From: Candidatus Methylomirabilis sp.
GTDB lineage: Bacteria; DYJV01
Length of the DNA: 9,184 nt
Direction of reading: 5' to 3'
Assembly: GCA_020722945.1 (NCBI GenBank)
Contig: DYJV01000078.1
Location: 1 to 9,184, forward strand
Positions within the stretch are counted from its first letter, which is position 1, and every line of letters begins with the position of its first letter. This document shows positions 1 to 6,529 of this stretch, in pieces. The translations under genes were made by a program, and so were the position numbers. The notes under the pieces were generated by a model. That model ran no database searches, was not told the origin of the DNA, and saw nothing but the letters and a program-made list of their open reading frames with translations.

Positions 1-38
1 TTTTAAAATTAACATAATTTTCTAATAATCAATGCATT

Positions 39-84
39 AACTTTATAAACTTTTTACTTTATGAACTTTATAGACTAAACTCAT
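39..84 (-). repeat. Solo copy of the dispersed arm repeat, ending on the rhomboid start codon
   Basis: Positions 56-84 are an exact 29-bp direct repeat of 6747-6775. The reverse complement of 39-80 matches 6530-6571 at 39 of 42 positions by hand alignment, 25 of them in one unbroken block. Internally it is built from loosely periodic AAAGTT units about 8-9 bases apart. The copy ends at base 84, inside the ATG (83-85) of the rhomboid gene, so that gene's whole visible immediate leader is repeat sequence. The rest of 1-82 is AT-rich with nothing else I can name. The identity is seen directly; the idea of a dispersed repeat family is inferred from three arm copies in one window. Confidence 0.8.
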
Positions 85-973
85 GAATAGATTAATTGAC
101 GATTTTATTGCCCAGTTTAAGCATGGATCAATGATGATTAAATTGTTATTCATTAATGTCCTTGTTTTTTTAGCAGTCCAAGTGGTTCTTTTATTTTTTT
201 TCTTTTTTGCTTTGCACGGTGATAATTTTATTATTCAATATCTGGCATTACCGGCAGACCTCAACGAATTGCTGAATAAACCGTGGACAGCTATTTCGTA
301 TATGTTTCTTCATGAGGGATTTATGCATATTCTTTTCAATATGTTATGGTTTTGGTGGTTTGGGAACATCTTTTTGACGGTTTTTTCTAATCGTCAATTA
401 TTGAATGTGTATCTGCTTGGTGGCTTACTAGGGGCAGCGTTTTACATTATAAGCTATAATGTGTTTCCTGTCTTTGAGACCGTGTTACCAATAGCCAAAG
501 CATTAGGTGCTTCAGCTGCTGTCTTGGCTGTTGTTTTGGCGGTGTCGGCATATATGCCCGATTATATTATTTATTTAATGTTTATTGGTCCTGTCAAGTT
601 GAAATATGTCGCTATTTTTACAGTCGTATTTGATATTTTGTCTATTTCGTCAGGGAATGCCGGTGGTCATATTGCCCATCTGGGGGGGTCTGTTTTCGGT
701 TTTTGGTTTGGTTATCAAATGAGGAATACCAATAGGGATATTACGGAATTCTTAAATAAAGTCTTTGATTTTTTTAGAGATGCTTTTAAACCAAAGCCAA
801 AATTTAAAGTCCATAATAATTCATACAAGACCAGAAGCGATTGGGAATATAATGTACAAAAAAATAGAAACCAACAACGAATTGATGAAATACTTGATAA
901 GGTGGCACAATCCGGTTATGATAGTTTAACCAAAGAAGAAAAAGATATTTTGTTTCGTTCATCTAATAATTAA
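83..973 (+). CDS. Rhomboid family intramembrane serine protease
   Basis: A predicted inner-membrane protease that cleaves transmembrane substrates within the bilayer; the substrate cannot be read from sequence. The 296-residue protein has about six hydrophobic segments between residues 18 and 212. Visible motifs are H82-x3-N86 (oxyanion-hole type HxxxN on the second helix), the nucleophile S144 in G-A-S-A (142-145), and the catalytic His, most likely H199 in HIAHLGG. After the last helix comes a soluble tail; residues about 262-293, with SGYDSLTKEEKDILF, resemble the short C-terminal domain common on Bacteroidota rhomboids. The usual GxSG is GxSA here. ATG 83 is chosen because the preceding 17 residues (IDDFIAQFKHG) look like the conserved amphipathic start of homologues, but ATG 131 and 134 (M17, M18) are possible. 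No ribosome binding site is evident. The next gene begins one base after the stop, suggesting co-transcription. Confidence 0.9.
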   Translation: MNRLIDDFIAQFKHGSMMIKLLFINVLVFLAVQVVLLFFFFFALHGDNFIIQYLALPADLNELLNKPWTAISYMFLHEGFMHILFNMLWFWWFGNIFLTVFSNRQLLNVYLLGGLLGAAFYIISYNVFPVFETVLPIAKALGASAAVLAVVLAVSAYMPDYIIYLMFIGPVKLKYVAIFTVVFDILSISSGNAGGHIAHLGGSVFGFWFGYQMRNTNRDITEFLNKVFDFFRDAFKPKPKFKVHNNSYKTRSDWEYNVQKNRNQQRIDEILDKVAQSGYDSLTKEEKDILFRSSNN

Positions 974-974
974 T

Positions 975-2069
975 TTGATTAAAAAAATTATACATAGAGC
1001 CATCGTTATTATTGGCAGTTTATTTTTGCTATTACTGCTGATGTCCTATTTTTCACCGTATATTAATCCTTTGTATTCGTCGTTTTTTTCTATATTGGCT
1101 TTGATTTATCCAATAATATTAGTTATTAACTTGCTATTTCTTGTCGTTTCTTTTTTTATGAAAAAAAAAATATATCGCTATGTTTTAATAGTAATTATTT
1201 TGGGAGGGTATCAGTATCATCATCGTTTTTTTGCTTTTCATTTTTCAGACAAAAAAGATATTCAAACGGAGGATATTCGGGTATTAACCTATAATGTAAA
1301 AACTTTTGATTTATATAATTGGACAAACAATGCCTATAGTCGTAGAAATATTATTCGCTTTATTGATAGTGTGGGGCCTGATATTGCTTGCTTTCAAGAA
1401 TATGTTATGGATGATAGAAATCTATTTAATACTACCGATACGCTATCAGAATTATTGAAAGTGAACTTTATTCATGAAGGATTCCCAAGGAAAAACCTTT
1501 ATTTTCATTTTGGGATGGCTACTTTCTCAAAATATCCTATCATTAAAAGACAAGAGATATTATTTAAGGAATCATTTAATTTTGTTTTGATGACGGATAT
1601 AGTAATGAATGAAGATACGGTCAGAGTTTTTAATTGTCATTTACAGTCAATTCATCTCGGCGTTAAGGAATATAATTTTTTAGATAGTATTTCTGAAAAT
1701 ATTGATAAACAAAATTTTAATGAGGTTACGCCATTGTTGAAATTGTTGCATACGGCCTATCATAAACGCGCCAAGCAGGTAACCATACTGAAAGATTCTT
1801 TAACTGCTTCACCTTATCCGGTCATTGTTTGCGGTGATTTTAATGATATACCAAATTCTTATTCTTATCAAACTTTATCGGATGATTTATATGATAGTTT
1901 TTTAGAATCAGGCAATGGATTTGGAACTACTTTTACAAAATTTTTTATTCCTTATAGGATTGATTACATACTCTATAATGACAATTTTCAGTCTGTATAT
2001 GCCGAAAATTTTGAAATACCATATTCCGACCATTTCCCGTATTTTACAGTTCTTAGAATGAAAAAATAG
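975..2069 (+). CDS. Membrane-anchored endonuclease/exonuclease/phosphatase (EEP) family protein, TTG start
   Basis: A metal-dependent phosphoesterase of the EEP fold (relatives of DNase I, AP endonucleases and sphingomyelinases) tethered to the membrane; the substrate is not predictable. Two or three hydrophobic helices occupy residues about 8-28, 35-61 and 68-79. The catalytic domain follows from about residue 100: TYNVK (N107), FQEY (E142), NCHLQS (H222), GDFND (D288, N290), RIDYIL (D330) and SDHFP (D352, H353), the full expected set in order. At 364 residues the length fits Bacteroidota homologues. The start is TTG: an in-frame stop lies at 927-929, no ATG or GTG occurs between it and 975, and the first ATG downstream (M23) would cut the first helix. 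One base separates it from the rhomboid stop, consistent with translational coupling. A run of ten A (1161-1170) lies within the K63-K65 codons. Confidence 0.88.
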   Translation: MIKKIIHRAIVIIGSLFLLLLLMSYFSPYINPLYSSFFSILALIYPIILVINLLFLVVSFFMKKKIYRYVLIVIILGGYQYHHRFFAFHFSDKKDIQTEDIRVLTYNVKTFDLYNWTNNAYSRRNIIRFIDSVGPDIACFQEYVMDDRNLFNTTDTLSELLKVNFIHEGFPRKNLYFHFGMATFSKYPIIKRQEILFKESFNFVLMTDIVMNEDTVRVFNCHLQSIHLGVKEYNFLDSISENIDKQNFNEVTPLLKLLHTAYHKRAKQVTILKDSLTASPYPVIVCGDFNDIPNSYSYQTLSDDLYDSFLESGNGFGTTFTKFFIPYRIDYILYNDNFQSVYAENFEIPYSDHFPYFTVLRMKK

Positions 2070-2070
2070 T

Positions 2071-2078
2071 TAAGTTTG
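2071..2078 (+). promoter_or_regulatory. Possible -7 promoter box (TAAGTTTG) before the ABC permease gene
   Basis: TAAGTTTG fits the Bacteroidota TAnnTTTG -7 consensus exactly and ends 16 bases before the ATG at 2095. It starts immediately after the EEP stop. No TTG-type -33 element is visible at the usual 17-23 base spacing, and the match is short, so it may be chance. If real, the permease could be transcribed separately from the two upstream genes. Confidence 0.35.
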
Positions 2079-2094
2079 TCAAAACTTTTTTACT

Positions 2095-3339
2095 ATGCTT
2101 TCGTGGGTGCTTTTTCAGGAAAATCTTAAAATCGCTTGGCAGGCAATCAAATCTAACCGCTTGCGCACCATTCTTACGATTAGTATTATTGCCTTTGGAA
2201 TTATGGCATTGGTGGGTATTCTTACGGCTATTGATGCAATCAAAAATTCGCTTAATGAGCAGTTTGCTATCATGGGAACTAATACTTTTCAGATTTCTAA
2301 TCGTACCATGAAAGTTAGAATTGGAAAACATGGCAGAGCCAGATATTACGAAAATATTTCTTATCGGCAAGCAGAAAAGTTTAAGGCATCTTTTGATTTT
2401 CCTGCTTGGGTGTCTATACAGATGTATGCCACCGGAAGAGGAACCATTAAATATGGTTCATACAAATCTAATCCTAATGTAACAGTTATTGGTGCGGATG
2501 AAAATTATTTGAAGTGTTCAGGTAATACTATTGCACAGGGACATTTTTTTACGCAAAAGGATTTGACAGGTGGAAGCAATGTTGTTGTTATTGGTGCTAA
2601 TGTGGCCAATCATACTTTTGATAATAAGGAAAATCCAATCAATAAAATGATTTCTGTAGGTAATCAGAAATATCGTGTCGTAGGTGTTTTCAAATCAAAA
2701 GGGAATAGTATTACTGATCGTACGGATGACCAATGTTTGGTACCTTTGTTAGTGGCTCGTAATAATTTTTATAGCAGTGACATTAGTTATACCATTAATG
2801 TAACACCAAAAAATCTGGCAATAATGGATTTAGCTGTAAATGAGGCAGAAGCACAGATGCGAAAGGTAAAAAAACTGAAAATAAATGAGGATAATAATTT
2901 TCAAATTGACAAAAGTGATAATCTGGCCAATATGCTTTTTGAAAATATTAAGTATGTTACTATTTCGGCAACCATCATTGGTTTAATTACGCTACTTGGC
3001 GCGGCTGTGGGATTGATGAATATTATTTTAGTGTCTGTAACCGAACGCACCCGTGAAATAGGTGTGCGAAAAGCTTTGGGAGCGACCCCTAAAACAATTA
3101 AACAACAATTTTTGTTCGAAGCGGTCTTTATTGGTCAATTAGGGGGTATTTTGGGTATCGTATTCGGCATTATTATTGGCAATGTGGTTTCAATCTTTAC
3201 TGGAACCGGATTTATTATTCCATGGCTGTGGATTTTGTTGGGGGTGTTTCTATGTTTTGTAGTCGGTTTGGCTTCGGGTATTACGCCAGCTGTAAAGGCA
3301 TCAAAATTAGACCCTATTATTGCACTACATTACGAATAA
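2095..3339 (+). CDS. ABC transporter permease, MacB/FtsX type
   Basis: The membrane subunit of a type VII (MacB/LolCDE-like) ABC exporter, probably acting by mechanotransmission on an envelope substrate that cannot be named. The 414 residues show the family plan: a short N-terminal amphipathic part (QENLKIAWQAIKSNRLRT), helix 1 at about 24-46, a MacB-type periplasmic domain at about 50-280, then helices at about 284-310, 340-365 and 375-398 (FtsX domain). Helix 2 is followed by the hallmark coupling segment TERTREIGVRKALGAT (316-331), and the protein ends with the typical KASKLDPIIALHYE. No ATP-binding subunit is encoded in the window, so the partner ATPase must be elsewhere. ATG 2095 gives a normal family start. 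The gene begins 25 bases after the EEP stop and may be read through from it or from the TAAGTTTG box in the gap. Confidence 0.92.
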   Translation: MLSWVLFQENLKIAWQAIKSNRLRTILTISIIAFGIMALVGILTAIDAIKNSLNEQFAIMGTNTFQISNRTMKVRIGKHGRARYYENISYRQAEKFKASFDFPAWVSIQMYATGRGTIKYGSYKSNPNVTVIGADENYLKCSGNTIAQGHFFTQKDLTGGSNVVVIGANVANHTFDNKENPINKMISVGNQKYRVVGVFKSKGNSITDRTDDQCLVPLLVARNNFYSSDISYTINVTPKNLAIMDLAVNEAEAQMRKVKKLKINEDNNFQIDKSDNLANMLFENIKYVTISATIIGLITLLGAAVGLMNIILVSVTERTREIGVRKALGATPKTIKQQFLFEAVFIGQLGGILGIVFGIIIGNVVSIFTGTGFIIPWLWILLGVFLCFVVGLASGITPAVKASKLDPIIALHYE

Positions 3340-3374
3340 ATTTTTCAGTATTCATTATCAAAAATTAAAAGTGT

Positions 3375-3382
3375 TATCTTTG
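3375..3382 (+). promoter_or_regulatory. arcC: Bacteroidota -7 promoter box (TATCTTTG) for the arcC-arcB pair
   Basis: TATCTTTG is a textbook TAnnTTTG box, placed 23 bases before the arcC ATG in the 66-bp gap after the permease gene. Transcription would start near 3388-3390, giving a leader of under 20 bases and no room for a riboswitch. A -33 TTG/TTTG is not recognisable at normal spacing. I saw no convincing operator palindrome nearby, so regulation of the pair is not visible. Confidence 0.6.
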
Positions 3383-3405
3383 TCATCCTTAAAAAAATTG
3401 AAATT

Positions 3406-4359
3406 ATGGCAAAAATGGCTGTTGTAGCACTCGGTGGAAACGCTTTGCTGAGGGGTAATCAAAAGGGAACCATAGAAGAGCAGGAACAAAATACATACGA
3501 AACGATGAAAAACTTACTTTTCTTGATTAAAGATGGATATAATTTGGTCATTTCTCACGGTAATGGACCGCAAGTTGGAAATATCTTGATGCGTAATGAT
3601 GCCGGTGAAACAGAGTATGGTATCCCACAAATGCCTTTGGATATATGTGTTGCCGATTCACAAGGTGGTATCGGTTATATGTTACAAAAAGGATTGCGTA
3701 ATGTAATGAATGAACAGGGGATTGACAGGGAAATTATTTCGCTCATTACGATGGTTGAAGTTTCCGAAGAAGATGAAGCATTTAAAAATCCGACAAAACG
3801 AGTAGGAAAGACCTATTATGATAAATCGGAAACCGATCGCTTGGTAAAAGAAAAAGGATGGATTTTTAAAGAAGAGGTAAAAGAAGGTAAAAAAGGCTGG
3901 CGCCGTGTAGTTCCTTCCCCAAAACCACTTGATATATTGAACAAAAGAATTGTAAAAGAATTAGCTGAAAGTGGGGTAATTGTTATTGCCAGTGGGGGTG
4001 GAGGTATTCCTGTGGCTAAGAAAAACGCTAAATTGGTTCCTATTGAAGCGGTTATTGACAAAGATTCTGCCTCATCGCTTTTAGCCAGACAAATTGGAGC
4101 TGACGAATTTTATATCTTGACCGATGTGCCGTATGTCTATCTAAATTATGCAGAACCAAACCAAAAAATTCTTGAAATTTTAGATAAAGCTGATGCAGAA
4201 AAATATTTGAACGAAGGAAAATTTGGTGAAGGCAATATGAGCCCGAAGATTCGTGCTGCTATTGAATTTGTTGAATACGGAGGCAAAAAATCAGTGATAA
4301 CTGAATCAACTAAATTGGAAGACAAAAGATACGGCACTAAAATAACTTTAAATTATTAA
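3406..4359 (+). CDS. arcC: Carbamate kinase
   Basis: A cytosolic amino-acid-kinase-fold enzyme. In catabolism it transfers phosphate from carbamoyl phosphate to ADP, giving ATP plus carbamate, which decays to ammonia and CO2. The 317 residues are the normal family length. Visible motifs in order: VVALGGNAL (6-14), ISHGNGPQVGN (49-59), DSQGGIGY (84-91), the NPTK lobe segment (128-131), RRVVPSPKP (166-174), ASGGGGIPV (195-203), EAVIDKDSAS (214-223), LTDVPYVYLNY (238-248) and GNMSPKIRAA (276-285, the family's GSMGPKV-like segment). It stands first of two genes behind a clear -7 box, 22 bases before ornithine carbamoyltransferase. That pairing matches the last two steps of the arginine deiminase pathway. 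No arginine deiminase gene lies in the window. The start is supported by the family N terminus. Confidence 0.96.
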   Translation: MAKMAVVALGGNALLRGNQKGTIEEQEQNTYETMKNLLFLIKDGYNLVISHGNGPQVGNILMRNDAGETEYGIPQMPLDICVADSQGGIGYMLQKGLRNVMNEQGIDREIISLITMVEVSEEDEAFKNPTKRVGKTYYDKSETDRLVKEKGWIFKEEVKEGKKGWRRVVPSPKPLDILNKRIVKELAESGVIVIASGGGGIPVAKKNAKLVPIEAVIDKDSASSLLARQIGADEFYILTDVPYVYLNYAEPNQKILEILDKADAEKYLNEGKFGEGNMSPKIRAAIEFVEYGGKKSVITESTKLEDKRYGTKITLNY

Positions 4360-4381
4360 TAATCAATAAAATAAATTAGTT

Positions 4382-5380
4382 ATGGCTTATAATTTAAAAA
4401 ACCGAAATTTTTTGAAATTATTAGATTTCTCTCCGCGTGAGATTCAATTCTTTTTAGATTTAGCATTTGACTTAAAAAAAGCAAAGTATGCAGGAACGGA
4501 AACACAAAGACTCAAAGGAAAAAATATTGCATTGATTTTTGAGAAATCATCCACACGAACCCGTTGTGCTTTTGAAACGGCTGCATATGATCAAGGGGCT
4601 AATGTTACTTATTTGGGACCTAGTGGCTCACAAATTGGTCATAAAGAATCAATGAAGGATACAGCACGCGTTTTGGGGAGAATGTATGATGGTATTGAGT
4701 ATCGTGGTTTTGGACAATCCGTAGTGGAAGAACTTGGAAAATATGCCGGGGTACCTGTATGGAACGGTTTAACCACAGAATTTCATCCCACACAAGTGTT
4801 GGCAGATTTTATGACCATGATGGAACAGGCTAACAAACCATTAAATGAAATCAAATTTGCCTATCTTGGAGATGCCCGTAATAATATGGGAAATTCCTTA
4901 ATGATTGGTGCCGCCAAAATGGGAATGGATTTTCGCAGTGCCGCACCTAAGTCATTATTCCAAAATGAGAATTTGGTGAAACAAGCGCGTGAGATTGCCA
5001 AAAAAACAGGTGCAAAAATAACATTAACCGAAGATGCTAAGGCGGCAGTAAAAGATTGTGATTTTCTTTATACGGATGTATGGGTATCTATGGGTGAACC
5101 CGATAGCGTTTGGGAAGAACGAATTAAGCTATTGAAACCCTATCAGATAAATAAAACGCTGATGGAAGCTACCGGAAATCCCAATACTAAATTCCTACAT
5201 TGTTTACCGTCATTCCATAATAGGGAAACCAAAATAGGCGAAGAGATTTATCAAAAATTTGGCTTGGATGGGATGGAAGTTACTGAGGAAGTTTTTGAAT
5301 CGGAAGCATCTGTCGTATTTGACGAAGCAGAAAATCGCCTGCATACGATTAAAGCAGTGATGGTGGCTACACTTGGATAG
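4382..5380 (+). CDS. arcB: Ornithine carbamoyltransferase, probably catabolic
   Basis: Interconverts citrulline plus phosphate with ornithine plus carbamoyl phosphate in the cytosol. The 332 residues carry the carbamoyl-phosphate loop STRTR (57-61) in [15 protein letters not shown] (135-138) in the segment leading to VLADFMT, the ornithine-binding SMG loop (236-238) in DVWVSMGE, and HCLP (273-276), which supplies the catalytic Cys. The SMG loop argues for ornithine, rather than putrescine or the N-acylated ornithines used by the transcarbamylases of many Bacteroidota arginine biosynthesis routes. Length and the [17 protein letters not shown] segment fit the ArcB/E. coli ArgF group. HCLPS replaces the common HCLPA. 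It follows arcC by 22 bases, so carbamoyl phosphate made here could be turned directly into ATP. Biosynthetic argF is the alternative name; direction is inferred from the arcC partner. Confidence 0.93.
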   Translation: MAYNLKNRNFLKLLDFSPREIQFFLDLAFDLKKAKYAGTETQRLKGKNIALIFEKSSTRTRCAFETAAYDQGANVTYLGPSGSQIGHKESMKDTARVLGRMYDGIEYRGFGQSVVEELGKYAGVPVWNGLTTEFHPTQVLADFMTMMEQANKPLNEIKFAYLGDARNNMGNSLMIGAAKMGMDFRSAAPKSLFQNENLVKQAREIAKKTGAKITLTEDAKAAVKDCDFLYTDVWVSMGEPDSVWEERIKLLKPYQINKTLMEATGNPNTKFLHCLPSFHNRETKIGEEIYQKFGLDGMEVTEEVFESEASVVFDEAENRLHTIKAVMVATLG

Positions 5381-5420
5381 ATTGCAACTTGATAGCAGGT
5401 CGGTATAAGATTATTTTCAC

Positions 5421-5428
5421 TATCTTTG
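5421..5428 (+). promoter_or_regulatory. Bacteroidota -7 promoter box (TATCTTTG) for the terC-family gene
   Basis: A second exact TAnnTTTG match, identical to the arcC box, 36 bases before the ATG at 5465 in the 84-bp gap after arcB. The expected transcription start is about 5434-5435, inside the left arm of the hairpin at 5431-5453. A TTG at 5389-5391 is too far upstream (29 bases) to be a convincing -33 element. The box implies the terC-family gene is transcribed independently of the arc pair. Confidence 0.6.
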
Positions 5429-5430
5429 CA

Positions 5431-5453
5431 ACCGCTAATATGATGTTAGCGGT
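5431..5453 (+). promoter_or_regulatory. Perfect 8-bp hairpin in the terC leader
   Basis: ACCGCTAA (5431-5438) pairs with TTAGCGGT (5446-5453) around a 7-base loop, beginning two bases after the -7 box and ending 11 bases before the ATG. Three readings are possible: an operator palindrome overlapping the transcription start, a 5'-end stem affecting mRNA stability or translation, or a weak terminator for arcC-arcB, since ATTTTAT follows. The T-run is poor, so I favour one of the first two. The pairing is seen directly; the function is inference. Confidence 0.55.
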
Positions 5454-5464
5454 ATTTTATCAAT

Positions 5465-6517
5465 ATGCACAGTAGCGAACTTATCTTTTTTTTAGCATTT
5501 TTAGGATTAATATTACTTATCCTATTTTTAGACCTTGGCGTTTTTGACAAACATAGTCATAAAGTAAAATTTCAAGAAGCGATAACATGGACAGTGGTAT
5601 GGGTAAGCCTTGCGCTTGGCTTTTTCTTTTTCTTAAGGTTTGAAGGTCACTTGCTTCACGGAATTGATTCCATAGAACTACTTAAACAAAAAATTGCTAC
5701 CAACTCACATCCGATTAAAATTGATGGATTAAACTTTGAAAAAGCCTTAAGTTTATATGATGCCAATTTGTCGCTTGAATTCATTACCGGTTATATTATT
5801 GAATATACCCTCTCCATTGATAATATTTTTGTCATTTTCATGATTTTTTTTAGCTTTAATGTAAAAGAAATTCATTATAAACGCGTGTTGTTTTGGGGCA
5901 TTTTAGGAGCTATTGTTTTTAGATTCATTTTCATCTTTTTAAGTTCAGCTCTTATTCATAAATTTAGTTGGATGTTTTACATTTTTGGCGCCATTTTACT
6001 TTACTCTGGCATAAAAATGTTTATGAATCGAAATAAAGAAGAAAAAGTAGATGCTCAACATCACCCTGTTGTTAAATTTGCTTCAAAATATTTCAAATTA
6101 TTCCCCCGATTTGTCGGAGAAAACTTTTTCGTAAAAAAGAATAAACGATTATATATTACTCCTCTATTTCTTGTTTTACTTATAGTTGAGTTCAGTGATA
6201 TAATTTTTGCTGTTGATTCTGTTCCTGCTATTTTCTCAGTTACTAAGGATGCATACATTGTTTTCTTTTCAAATATTTTTGCAATACTCGGTTTACGGTC
6301 ATTATTTTTCCTGATTGTTCATATAATTAATATTTTCAGATTTTTGAAAATTGGTATTTCATTACTTCTCGTATTTATTGGTTTTAAGCTTATTTTTCAT
6401 ACATGGTTGAAAGATGTGGGCTTCACTACCCAACATTCTTTGTACATAGTACTTGGAATTTTAATTGGCAGTATTTTAGTATCTATTGCTTTTCCTGCAA
6501 AAAAACAAATGGTATAA
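5465..6517 (+). CDS. TerC/Alx family integral membrane metal transporter
   Basis: A predicted polytopic inner-membrane protein of the TerC family, whose studied members (E. coli Alx, Bacillus TerC homologues) take part in manganese export and metal supply to exported enzymes; tellurite resistance is the historical label. The 350 residues contain about eight or nine hydrophobic segments (for example 6-27, 40-58, 105-130, 142-163, 168-186, 229-256, 264-289, 298-312, 326-342). Family signatures are FLDLGVFDK (21-29), EYTLSIDN (113-120) and VEFSDIIFAVDSVPA (241-255). Acidic residues E113, D119, E242, D245 and D251 fall inside membrane segments, as expected for cation handling. A soluble loop at about 60-105 and a basic loop at 187-228 make it slightly longer than Alx. 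ATG 5465 is the natural family start. It has its own promoter box and converges with the histidine kinase gene. Confidence 0.92.
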   Translation: MHSSELIFFLAFLGLILLILFLDLGVFDKHSHKVKFQEAITWTVVWVSLALGFFFFLRFEGHLLHGIDSIELLKQKIATNSHPIKIDGLNFEKALSLYDANLSLEFITGYIIEYTLSIDNIFVIFMIFFSFNVKEIHYKRVLFWGILGAIVFRFIFIFLSSALIHKFSWMFYIFGAILLYSGIKMFMNRNKEEKVDAQHHPVVKFASKYFKLFPRFVGENFFVKKNKRLYITPLFLVLLIVEFSDIIFAVDSVPAIFSVTKDAYIVFFSNIFAILGLRSLFFLIVHIINIFRFLKIGISLLLVFIGFKLIFHTWLKDVGFTTQHSLYIVLGILIGSILVSIAFPAKKQMV

Positions 6518-6529
6518 TGGGTTCATACA

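Noticed and set aside
194-208. T8-C-T6 tract in the rhomboid gene as a phase-variation switch
   Set aside because: It encodes a run of Phe in a membrane helix where such composition is expected, and the longest unbroken run is only eight bases.
2053-2370. A 105-residue minus-strand reading frame opposite the start of the ABC permease
   Set aside because: It lies wholly across the permease and the EEP end, has no recognisable motif, and the plus-strand genes explain the region fully.
3816-4337. Two minus-strand reading frames within the carbamate kinase gene
   Set aside because: Both are antisense to strongly conserved kinase motifs and have no family resemblance or start signals.
5381-5464. 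A yybP-ykoY-type manganese riboswitch before the terC-family gene
   Set aside because: The leader after the -7 box is only about 30 bases, far too short for that aptamer, and its characteristic conserved loops are absent.
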